Part shown: positions 5,602-11,367 of the stretch, piece after piece
Layout: each line of letters begins with the position of its first letter
How positions within the stretch are numbered: position 1 is the stretch's first letter
Source of the DNA: Asticcacaulis sp.
GTDB taxonomy: Bacteria; Pseudomonadota; Alphaproteobacteria; Caulobacterales; Caulobacteraceae
Length of the DNA: 11,367 nt
Reading direction: 5' to 3'
NCBI RefSeq assembly: GCF_020217185.1
Contig: NZ_JAIWNX010000259.1
Location: 1 to 11,367 of the forward strand
The notes under the pieces: generated by a model
Seen by the model: the letters and a program-made list of their open reading frames with translations, nothing else
The model's database searches: none
What the model was told of the DNA's origin: nothing
Program-made: the position numbers and the translations under genes

Positions 5602-6018
5602 TCAGCCGCGCGGCAGCGGCTCGGCCAGGGTTGAGCTTTCGAGCACCCGCGCCATGGCATCGCGCGCCGCCAGCAGCACCAGACGCAACTGACAATCATC
5701 GGGTGTCGGGCAATCCTCACACCGCGCATAGGCGGTGCGCGAGGCACACGGCGTCAGCGCCAGCGGCCCGTCGATCAGGCGGATCAGGTCGGCCATGCTG
5801 ATCATATCGGACGGTCGCGCCAGCATATAGCCGCCCGAACGCCCGCGCTTCGACATCAGGAACCCTTCGCGGCGCAGCTCAAGCAATATGCCTTCGAGAA
5901 AATGCAGCGGCGCCTTGATGCGTTCCGCCAGCTCACCCGCCTGCACCGTCTGACCCTGGGGGATACGGGCCATTTCCTGCATGGCGCGGATGGCGTATTT
6001 GGCACGCTGAGACAACAT
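5602..6018 (-). CDS. Rrf2 family transcriptional regulator with four C-terminal cysteines
   Basis: The 138-residue product begins MLSQRAKYAIRAMQEMAR, the typical Rrf2 N-terminal helix. A winged helix-turn-helix follows (about 24-70: AGELAERIKAPLHFLEGILLELRREGFLMSKRGRSGGYMLARP), then a helix (ISMADLIRLIDGPL). The metal-site loop carries C91, C100, C103 and C109. Rrf2 proteins such as IscR, NsrR and RirA sense iron-sulfur cluster status, NO or iron through cysteines in this loop. The spacing C-x8-C-x2-C-x5-C differs from IscR (C-x5-C-x5-C), so the ligand and target cannot be named. No strong Shine-Dalgarno precedes the ATG at 6018. The phospholipase gene lies 92 bases upstream on the same strand, so co-transcription is possible. 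Iron or redox control of the nearby ergothioneine gene is conceivable but unsupported. Confidence 0.88.
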   Translation of the reverse strand: MLSQRAKYAIRAMQEMARIPQGQTVQAGELAERIKAPLHFLEGILLELRREGFLMSKRGRSGGYMLARPSDMISMADLIRLIDGPLALTPCASRTAYARCEDCPTPDDCQLRLVLLAARDAMARVLESSTLAEPLPRG

Positions 6019-6110
6019 GGCGGCGGGGCAACCTGTATTTTTATGTTCCGTCGCCGCCTATTAGCACGAACCGGGTTACGAAAGCCATAAGCCCTATATA
6101 TTCGCTTTCA

Positions 6111-7289
6111 TTACGAGCGGGCGCGGTCTTCGGCGGCAAAGTCATAGACGCGGATGCCGTCCTTTTCCGGCGGCGGTTCACGCCAGACGCGGCGCTGCAT
6201 GGCGCGTTCGGCATCCAGACGGCCCGACGCCCAGTGCTCGTTCATGGTCAGGCGCGAAAATTCGTAGTCTTTGGATTGGCCATGATCGCCGCCGCCCGAA
6301 TTGATCAGATGCACCAGCGAGACGCGGAAATGCGCGGCGCGCGCATAACAGGCCGCGATGGACGGCTCGGCCTGCACCTCCGGCGACAGCCGTTCGTACA
6401 TGTGCCGGATGGCCTGACGCAGGCGATAGCGCTCCAGAAAGGCATCGGTATTGAGGCGCGTGCGGCTGGAATAGGTGATGTCCTTGACGCGGCCATAGAC
6501 CTCATCGAGCGTTTTGGGCACCTCACCGCGCGACGAAAACAGGTCCATCTGAAAGACCAGGGTGTCACCATCCAGCCCCGCCGGAGCTTCGTGCAGCACA
6601 TAGGTCAGGGGCGTGTTGGACACCACACCGCCGTCCCAGTAGGCTTCGCCGTCAATCGTCACCGCCGGGAAGCCGGGCGGCAGGGCCCCGGACGCCATGA
6701 TGTGTTCCGGCGTGATTGGCGTTGTATGGCTGTCGAAATAGACCGAATTGCCCGTGCGTACATTGACCGCCCCGACGCTCAGGCGCACCTCACCACCGTT
6801 GATGCGGTCGAAATCGACATGACGCAGCAGGGTCTCGCGCAACGGCGAAATATCGTAGAAGCTCGTTTCCGACGGCAGGGACCACGGCGCGAAAAACGGC
6901 GTCAGGGCGGCGGGACGGAAGAAGCCCGGCACGCCGTTGAGCGCGCTCATATAGCCGCTCCATTGCCGAAAGGCGCTTTTCAGCCACGGATTATAGCCGC
7001 TCAGCGTATCGGCTGGGCTTTCTGACGTGATCTGCACCCAGAAGGACCGCAGCTTTTCGACGCGGTCTTCCGGCGCATTCCCGGCGATAATCGCCGCATT
7101 GATGGCGCCGATTGACACCCCGGCCACCCAGTCGGGCCTGACCCCGCCGGCGTGCAGCACCTCATAGGCCCCGCCCTGATAGGAGCCGAGCGCCCCGCCC
7201 CCCTGAAGCACCAGCACCGTCTGATCATAGGCCGCGCCGGGGTGGGTCACGGCGTCGGCGGCGGCAAGATCGGGATGGCTTTGATCCAT
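6111..7289 (-). CDS. Patatin-like phospholipase with DUF3734 C-terminal domain
   Basis: The 392-residue product carries the patatin signatures: the oxyanion loop QGGGALGSYQGG (about 29-40), the nucleophile elbow GVSIG with S59, and the catalytic aspartate in WDGGVVSNTP (D219). This gives the Ser-Asp dyad of bacterial patatin phospholipases, which release fatty acids from membrane phospholipids. The second half (FQMDLFSSRGEVPKTLDEVYGR... to FSRLTMNEHWASGRLDAE) matches the DUF3734 region usually fused to this family in alphaproteobacteria. There is no signal peptide, so it is probably cytosolic or peripheral at the inner membrane. I chose ATG at 7289 because GGGGAG sits nine bases before it. 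The TTG at 7298 would touch that same Shine-Dalgarno and cannot use it. The gene is divergent from the beta-barrel gene at 7508. Confidence 0.9.
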   Translation of the reverse strand: MDQSHPDLAAADAVTHPGAAYDQTVLVLQGGGALGSYQGGAYEVLHAGGVRPDWVAGVSIGAINAAIIAGNAPEDRVEKLRSFWVQITSESPADTLSGYNPWLKSAFRQWSGYMSALNGVPGFFRPAALTPFFAPWSLPSETSFYDISPLRETLLRHVDFDRINGGEVRLSVGAVNVRTGNSVYFDSHTTPITPEHIMASGALPPGFPAVTIDGEAYWDGGVVSNTPLTYVLHEAPAGLDGDTLVFQMDLFSSRGEVPKTLDEVYGRVKDITYSSRTRLNTDAFLERYRLRQAIRHMYERLSPEVQAEPSIAACYARAAHFRVSLVHLINSGGGDHGQSKDYEFSRLTMNEHWASGRLDAERAMQRRVWREPPPEKDGIRVYDFAAEDRARS

Positions 7290-7410
7290 GACAGGCAACT
7301 CCCCAACGGTCAGGCACTTACACGCGCTTTATGAACCGGAATCCGGCCTCGCGCATCATTTTTACGGACGATCACACAAAGCTTGAGCGGAACGACTCGA
7401 AAGGGCGAAA

Positions 7411-7443
7411 ACAAGGCCAGTTAAGGTTTTTGTTAAGCCTTGT
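7411..7443. repeat. Inverted repeat with GTTAAG direct repeats in a divergent promoter region
   Basis: ACAAGGC (7411-7417) and GCCTTGT (7437-7443) are perfect 7-bp arms. Between and into them run two GTTAAG copies (7420-7425 and 7432-7437). The element lies in the 218-bp gap between the divergent phospholipase and beta-barrel genes, so it could be an operator. The TTAA pair is spaced by eight bases, not the seven of a CtrA site. Confidence 0.4.
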
Positions 7444-7507
7444 GGCTAAGCTGTGGCGTACTGATCCCCGCATTTTCTATTTCACGACCCGCAAAGGATA
7501 CTGTCTC

Positions 7508-8173
7508 ATGCGTCTTCCTGCCCTTCTCGCTGCCGTGGCGCTTGGCGCCCTCACCGCCACCGCCGCCTCGGCCCAGAACAGCCCTATCGCCGTTGATGTG
7601 CACGGCGGCACGACCGGCGTCGGCATCGGTGCCCGTTACAAGCTGAACGACACCTTTGTCCTGCGCGCTGATTACGACTCGCTGAAGCACAGCGATGACT
7701 TCAATTCGGATGACGTCCAGTACAATGGCGAGTTGGATTTCAAGCCGTTTACCTTCGCCGTGGACGTCCACCCCTTCCGCAATTCGTTCTTTGTGTCCGG
7801 CGGTTATGTGACCGGTGACCGCAATGTTAAGCTCGACGCGCGTCCGACCGGCACCACCAATATCGGTGGCGTGCCCTTCACCCCGGCGCAGATCGGCACG
7901 CTGCGCGCCAATGCCGATATGGGTGATGGTGCCCCGTTCCTCGGCCTCGGCTTCGACAATACCTTCACCAGGGATGGCCGCTTCGGCTTCCGTGTGCTGG
8001 CGGGGGCTGTGTTGGGCGATGACCCCAGCGTTACCCTGACGTCGGACGGCACCTATGCCAATGACCCGGCCTACAAGGCGGCGCTGGAGAAGGAACGTCA
8101 GGAGCTTCAGAACGACGTGAAGGACGCCAAGACCTGGCCCGTTCTGCAAGTCGGCCTGACGGTAAAATTCTGA
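7508..8173 (+). CDS. Exported outer-membrane beta-barrel-like protein (OmpW/YfaZ-like), function unknown
   Basis: The 221-residue product starts with a clear Sec signal peptide, MRLPALLAAVALGALTATAASA, with cleavage expected before QN. The mature part shows alternating short strands rich in Gly and aromatic residues (GGTTGVGIGARYKLNDTFVLRADYDSL, FTFAVDVHPFRNSFFVSGGYVTG, GAPFLGLGFDNTF, RFGFRVLAGAVLGD). It ends with LQVGLTVKF: a terminal phenylalanine typical of BAM-assembled barrels. A short charged insert (about 190-208, KAALEKERQELQNDVKDAK) precedes the last strand. I place it loosely with small OmpW/YfaZ-like barrels, but do not recognise a specific family. The start ATG at 7508 has AAAGGA nine bases upstream; the frame is open to 7331, but that extension is charged and would bury the signal peptide. 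A strong terminator follows. Confidence 0.8.
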   Translation: MRLPALLAAVALGALTATAASAQNSPIAVDVHGGTTGVGIGARYKLNDTFVLRADYDSLKHSDDFNSDDVQYNGELDFKPFTFAVDVHPFRNSFFVSGGYVTGDRNVKLDARPTGTTNIGGVPFTPAQIGTLRANADMGDGAPFLGLGFDNTFTRDGRFGFRVLAGAVLGDDPSVTLTSDGTYANDPAYKAALEKERQELQNDVKDAKTWPVLQVGLTVKF

Positions 8174-8204
8174 TCGGGCTGAGTGACGGCGGAAACGATA
8201 AGAG

Positions 8205-8232
8205 AGGCGGTCCTTTGCGGGACCGCCTTTTT
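8205..8232 (+). terminator. Rho-independent terminator of the beta-barrel gene
   Basis: AGGCGGTCC (8205-8213), loop TTTGCG, GGACCGCCT (8220-8228), then a T-run to 8232. The T-run merges with the stop codon of the minus-strand gene, so the spacing between convergent genes is minimal. There is no T-run in the minus direction. Confidence 0.88.
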
Positions 8233-9083
8233 CACTTCAGATCATAAACAACGCAGGTCTGGACCTGAACCCGATACAGCGGCGGCGTCTGAATAAAGGC
8301 ATTTTCGGCCGCGCGGGCTTCAAGTTGATCGCGACCGGGAACGACTTGCGGCGGGCTTTTATACTCGACTCGTTCAGCCTTCATCTCTGTATCGACATCT
8401 GTTTCCAGGTTCCGCCCCAGAATATCCGCGCGGCAGGCGCGGCCCGACGGGTCGATCAGACGAATACCCCCCAGCGTGCTGCCCGTGGTCTCGGCTGCGC
8501 CTTGCGCCCGTACCGCTGCATCGCGTGTGGCCTGCGTGCGCAACCGGTCCCGCAGGGCATTGTCGGGATTCAGCGAAAAGACCACGCGATCGACCTGCGT
8601 CGGGGCGGCCGCCAGCACCAGCGCATAGACCGGCTCCAGCACGGTCATATCGCGTACCTCAACCCGCAGGGTCAGGGTGGCGTCATAGCCGCGGATCTTA
8701 TCGCCGCGCACGTTAGCGATTTGCCGCCCGTCCTTGTCGCGATACTGCTCGTAAAAGGCCTGCACCGCAAAGTCCGTGGTGACGCGCACCGCCTCCGCCG
8801 GGCGCTGACGCAGGGCGGCGATCAGGGTTTCGGCCTGCGCGACCGCCTGACCCTGAGCCTCGCTGGCCGTCTTGCCCGTGCCCTTGAACCGCGCGGCGAA
8901 GGTGGCGCGGTTGGCCTCCACCTCCGTCTCCGCATAGCCCGTCTGCGGCAGGACCGCACGTTCCATCCACCACGGTGCAGCGTCAAAACGATCAGAGGTT
9001 TCAACCGGCTTTACAGGCGACGCGGCCTCGGCCCCGGCCGCCAGCAGCGGCAGGGCGCACAGGCCTATCCACAGGCGGCGCAT
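8232..9083 (-). CDS. SIMPL (DUF541) domain periplasmic protein, second of a tandem pair
   Basis: The 283-residue product has a signal peptide (MRRLWIGLCALPLLAAGAEA, cleavage near AEA-A). It then has a SIMPL/DUF541-type domain: TGYAETEVEANRATFAARFKGTGKTASEAQGQAVAQAE, YRDKDGRQIANVRGDKIRGYDATLTLRVEVRDMTVLEPVYALVLAAA and DAAVRAQGAAETTGSTLGGIRLIDPSGRACRADIL. Two cysteines, C217 and C277, remain in the mature protein and are matched in the neighbour, suggesting a disulfide. SIMPL proteins (BP26/YggE type) are periplasmic or outer-membrane associated and poorly understood; some are linked to oxidative-stress tolerance. Its ATG overlaps the stop of the upstream paralogue by one base (TGATG), so translation is probably coupled. 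It is convergent with the beta-barrel gene. Confidence 0.85.
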   Translation of the reverse strand: MRRLWIGLCALPLLAAGAEAASPVKPVETSDRFDAAPWWMERAVLPQTGYAETEVEANRATFAARFKGTGKTASEAQGQAVAQAETLIAALRQRPAEAVRVTTDFAVQAFYEQYRDKDGRQIANVRGDKIRGYDATLTLRVEVRDMTVLEPVYALVLAAAPTQVDRVVFSLNPDNALRDRLRTQATRDAAVRAQGAAETTGSTLGGIRLIDPSGRACRADILGRNLETDVDTEMKAERVEYKSPPQVVPGRDQLEARAAENAFIQTPPLYRVQVQTCVVYDLK

Positions 9084-9970
9084 CAGTTCAGCCCATAAAC
9101 AACGCAGGCCTGCGCCGTCAGTTCATTCAGCGGCGGAGCCTGAATAAAGGCGTTCTGCGCCGCCTTGGCTTCAAGTTGCTCCACCGCGCTGCCACGGGCC
9201 GACATCTCCATAACGGGGGCGGGCGGCGGTGGCGGCGGAGCCATCGCATAGGCCACGGTCGTCGGCTCAAAATCCTGCCCGCCGCGCGGTTCACCGCGCG
9301 CCAGAATATCCGTCTGACAGGCGCGGCCCGTCGGGTCGATCACCTTGACCGCCCCCAGCTTGCCGCCAGCCGCTTCGGCAGCCTGACGCGCCCGGCGCGC
9401 CGCATCCTTCACCGCCTCATTATAAAGCCAGGTCTTGGTGGCGTTATCGGGCTCCAGCGAGAAATAGACCGGCTGGGACGCGGTGGGCGAGGCCGCCAGC
9501 ACCAGAGCATAGGCGCGTTCCAGCGTGCGCAGGTCATAGACCTTCACATCCAGGCCCATGCTGACCTGATAGGCTTCGATCTTGTCGCCGCGCTGGTTTT
9601 CGATGCGGTTGCCTTCCTTGTCGCGGTACTGCTCATAGAGGACGCGCATGGAGAAAGAGGTGTTGACGCGCACCGCGTCCTTGCCCAGCTTTTTCAGCGC
9701 ATCGGTCAGCGCCCGCGTTTGCGCCACGGCCTTTTGTTGCGCCTCATCCGCCGTCTTGCCCACGGCGAGGAAGGAGGCCGAAAAATGAGCGCGGTTGGCG
9801 TCAATTTCGGTACGCACATAGCCCGTCTGGGTGATGACCGGGGTCTTCATCCACCACGGCGCGCGGTCGTAATCCGAGGCCTGATAGTTATTGGTCGTCG
9901 TCTGAGCGACCGCCCCACCGGCCATGGCCAGCAGAGCGGACAATAGCAAGGTTTTAAAAACAACCGTCAT
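9083..9970 (-). CDS. SIMPL (DUF541) domain periplasmic protein, first of a tandem pair
   Basis: The 295-residue product has a signal peptide (MTVVFKTLLLSALLAMAGGAVA, cleavage before QTTT). It is similar to the downstream protein along its whole length: APWWMKTPVITQTGY, EIDANRAHFSASF, GKTADEAQQKAVAQ, YEQYRDKEGNRIENQRGDKI, YALVLAASPT, IDPTGRACQTDIL, QNAFIQAPPL and QACVVYGLN. C218 and C289 correspond to C217 and C277 of the partner. A proline run (APPPPPPAPV, about 244-253) forms a flexible link before the last conserved block and is shorter in the partner. The ATG at 9970 has GGAGG eight bases upstream. The pair arose by duplication and is probably one operon transcribed from the AT-rich region to the right. 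Confidence 0.87.
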   Translation of the reverse strand: MTVVFKTLLLSALLAMAGGAVAQTTTNNYQASDYDRAPWWMKTPVITQTGYVRTEIDANRAHFSASFLAVGKTADEAQQKAVAQTRALTDALKKLGKDAVRVNTSFSMRVLYEQYRDKEGNRIENQRGDKIEAYQVSMGLDVKVYDLRTLERAYALVLAASPTASQPVYFSLEPDNATKTWLYNEAVKDAARRARQAAEAAGGKLGAVKVIDPTGRACQTDILARGEPRGGQDFEPTTVAYAMAPPPPPPAPVMEMSARGSAVEQLEAKAAQNAFIQAPPLNELTAQACVVYGLN

Positions 9971-10299
9971 CCCAATACCTCCATTATGCGGGAGCCGCGC
10001 CCCTTTATCTATGTAACCGCGAAATTTTATTCAGAATATGTCTTTTGAAACGGCAGATTTAGCAAAAACTCCTAATCTTTCGATAAATTTACTTATTTGA
10101 TTTTTTTTAGAAAATTTTGTTTCTTTGAGTATCCAATATTAAAAAATGCACAATCAAACCCATAGAAGAGACAATCAGACACGGCACTGTGATTCGTTGT
10201 CATAGTATGTGACTTCCGGAATCCCGGATGCGCCCCCATGTTATTCACAGGGCCCTTAACGGCCCTGATCTCCACTGCGTATCAGAGGAGGGGGATATT
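9971..10299. other. Divergent intergenic region with AT-rich island
   Basis: The gap between the SIMPL operon and the Sel1 gene is 329 bases. Bases about 10019-10150 are strikingly AT-rich (runs of T8 at 10101-10108 and A6 at 10141-10146), unlike the GC-rich surroundings. I could not place a confident -35/-10 pair for either gene. Nearer the Sel1 gene lie two small stems: TCCGG-AATC-CCGGA (10215-10228) and the hairpin at 10248-10267. The minus-strand open frame 10093-10275 has no family resemblance and poor composition. Confidence 0.55.
10248..10267 (+). promoter_or_regulatory. Leader hairpin upstream of the Sel1 gene
   Basis: CAGGGCC (10248-10254) and GGCCCTG (10261-10267) form a perfect 7-bp stem with loop CTTAAC. 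It ends 18 bases before the unusually strong ribosome binding site GAGGAGGGGG (10286-10295). It may be a leader structure or operator; no T-run follows. Confidence 0.35.
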
Positions 10300-11166
10300 A
10301 TGTCAAACGACCATTTTCCGCATAGGCTACCATTACTCCGATTTGAACTTGACCGGCAGGAACTTGCGTTATCAACACCTTACACGACCAAAGAGGTTCT
10401 TGAGAACGAATACAAACGCAAAGATCCGTTTGCGACTCTCATCTTGGCTCGTTGCTACGATACGGGGCGTTACGTCATAAGGGATCAAAAAAGAGCTGAG
10501 CACCTCTATCAGCAGGCCCGTCAGCGTCTGAAAGCCTATGCTGAGCGGCAACACGCTCACGCAACGCTTTATCTGGCTCAGATGTATCACTCAGGTCAAG
10601 GGGGGGCAGTAGATTTGCTACGCGCCAACAAATTATTCAAGCAGGCTGCACGTCTGTTGTACTCTCAAGCAGAAAGTGACGATTTGCATGCCTGTCGGGC
10701 CCTTTGTTGGATTTACCATCACGGCATGTTGGGACAGGTAGACCTTAGCCTGGCGACGCAGTACGCGGCACGCGCGGCACGGCTAGGGTGTCGAGAGTCC
10801 TGCCTGTACGCTGCCGAGTCGTTGATCCAAGGCCGCAGCCGATTGCACAGTCCAATCCTAGGGGCCGATCTGCTGGAAGCCAACGCCAAGAGTGGCGACC
10901 CAGCCTGCCAATACCATTTGGGGCAGGTGTATGAAAATGGCGTCGGTCGCACAGCCAACTATGAAAAAGCCTATGCTTGGTATCTTCTAGCCTCAGCTCG
11001 TGGTTATACGCCCGCCATCCAGCGACGGCAGTCTCTTGAAGCTCAACTCAGTGCCAACCAGATTGGCCATATACAGAGGGAGGTCGCCGCATGGCAACCC
11101 GGACAGGATATCCGCCTGCACCCGCCTCCCAATGGACCACCTCACAGCACGTCCGGAGTGTATTGA
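10300..11166 (+). CDS. Sel1-repeat (SLR/TPR-like) protein, cytoplasmic
   Basis: The 288-residue product contains about five Sel1-like repeats of roughly 35-40 residues: about 43-84 (ATLILARCYDTGRYVIRDQKRAEHLYQQA), 87-124 (ATLYLAQMYHSGQGGAVDLLRANKLFKQAA), 130-162, 165-198 and 201-240 (ACQYHLGQVYENGVGRTANYEKAYAWYLLASARG). The last is the clearest consensus repeat. Such repeats form helical solenoids that bind other proteins. There is no signal peptide or membrane segment, and the C-terminus is proline-rich and disordered. I chose ATG at 10300, preceded by GAGGAGGGGG; the frame is open to 10228 without a better start. Codon use is less GC-biased than in the other genes of the window, suggesting recent acquisition or low expression. 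No partner gene is visible. Confidence 0.82.
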   Translation: MSNDHFPHRLPLLRFELDRQELALSTPYTTKEVLENEYKRKDPFATLILARCYDTGRYVIRDQKRAEHLYQQARQRLKAYAERQHAHATLYLAQMYHSGQGGAVDLLRANKLFKQAARLLYSQAESDDLHACRALCWIYHHGMLGQVDLSLATQYAARAARLGCRESCLYAAESLIQGRSRLHSPILGADLLEANAKSGDPACQYHLGQVYENGVGRTANYEKAYAWYLLASARGYTPAIQRRQSLEAQLSANQIGHIQREVAAWQPGQDIRLHPPPNGPPHSTSGVY

Positions 11167-11195
11167 ACTCCAAAGGCATACTGTGCCCGCTCTAT

Positions 11196-11214
11196 TGATG
11201 CTGACGCAGCATCA
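11196..11214 (+). repeat. Perfect hairpin after the Sel1 gene
   Basis: TGATGCTG (11196-11203), loop ACG, CAGCATCA (11207-11214): a perfect 8-bp stem 30 bases after the stop codon, without a T-run. It may assist 3'-end stability ahead of the terminator at 11241. Confidence 0.5.
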
Positions 11215-11240
11215 GGTAAGACCGACTCATTCCGATTTTG

Positions 11241-11261
11241 AGGCCCTAAGGGGTCTTTTTT
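11241..11261 (+). terminator. Probable Rho-independent terminator of the Sel1 gene
   Basis: AGGCCC, loop TAAG, GGGTCT (six pairs, one G-T) is followed by a run of T residues (11256-11261). The stem is short, but the T-run and position, about 75 bases after the stop, fit a terminator. Confidence 0.6.
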
Positions 11262-11326
11262 ATTGCCCACGAGTATTAGGCCGTAAACTCATAAATTGGG
11301 TTTTCAAGCTGGCTTATGCGTGATTC

Positions 11327-11359
11327 AAGGCTTCCACTGATTTGGAGGCCTTTTTCATG
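11327..11359 (+). promoter_or_regulatory. Hairpin covering a Shine-Dalgarno and start codon at the window edge
   Basis: AAGGCTTCCA (11327-11336) pairs with TGGAGGCCTT (11343-11352), ten pairs with one G-T, loop CTGATT. The right arm contains GGAGG (11344-11348), exactly eight bases before ATG at 11357 (M-T-R...). The hairpin would hide the ribosome binding site of a gene that runs off the window. Because TTTTT follows the stem, it could instead be an intrinsic terminator, or both. Only four codons of the putative gene are visible. Confidence 0.45.
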
Positions 11360-11367
11360 ACCCGTCG

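Noticed and set aside
6234..7025. 263-codon plus-strand open frame
   Set aside because: It is antisense to the patatin-like gene, whose catalytic motifs are intact.
7421..7436. TTAA...TTAA pair resembling a CtrA site
   Set aside because: The spacing is eight bases, whereas CtrA sites need seven; kept only as part of the inverted repeat feature.
8975..9946. 323-codon plus-strand open frame
   Set aside because: It is antisense to the two SIMPL genes and highly Arg/Gly/His rich, with no family resemblance.
11000..11323. 107-codon plus-strand open frame overlapping the Sel1 3' end
   Set aside because: Half lies within the Sel1 gene in another frame, and the rest runs through the terminator hairpin at 11241; no ribosome binding site or motif.

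Overview
The window looks like chromosomal DNA from a GC-rich alphaproteobacterium, most likely Caulobacterales (Caulobacter, Asticcacaulis or Brevundimonas type). The main reasons are a full-length CpdR cell-cycle response regulator divergent from an N-formylglutamate amidohydrolase-family gene (a pairing I recall from Caulobacter), a DUF599 membrane protein, an alphaproteobacterial-type Nudix hydrolase, a patatin/DUF3734 phospholipase, and the CCTCCCC-type palindromic repeats common in that order. The genus is inference; no rRNA or species marker is present.

Layout, left to right. (1) 1-346: the C-terminus of a DUF599 membrane protein. (2) 347-702: no protein gene, but a convincing small-RNA candidate (about 477-562, with its own promoter and terminator), followed by a run of palindromes (579-710). 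(3) 703-2039: an N-formylglutamate amidohydrolase-family gene (minus strand) divergent from cpdR (plus strand). (4) 2040-2856: the last 12 codons of cpdR plus the following spacer are repeated in tandem about 2.4 times. Next come a REP-like palindromic element, a tRNA-Val(GAC) with a good promoter, and the leader of the ergothioneine gene. (5) 2857-5004: one long gene joining an EgtB-type sulfoxide synthase to an EgtD-type histidine methyltransferase. (6) 5152-7289: a Nudix hydrolase meets an Rrf2 regulator head-on with no base between their stop codons, and a patatin-like phospholipase lies upstream of the Rrf2 gene on the same strand. (7) 7508-8173: a small exported beta-barrel-like protein with a strong terminator. 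(8) 8232-9970: two paralogous exported SIMPL-domain proteins, translationally coupled. (9) 9971-11367: an AT-rich island, a Sel1-repeat gene with less GC-rich codon use, its terminator, and at the edge a hairpin that covers the Shine-Dalgarno sequence of a gene mostly outside the window.

How the parts relate. Most genes look like independent housekeeping or envelope units. The metabolic centrepiece is the EgtB-EgtD fusion, which would carry out both hercynine formation and its oxidative sulfurisation in one polypeptide. The domain order is opposite to that of fungal Egt1 and resembles OvoA. The most promising undescribed items are the compact sRNA candidate with an exposed CCUCCC tract, the EgtB-EgtD fusion with an alanine where EgtD normally has a substrate-binding serine, and the tandem duplication of the cpdR 3' end.
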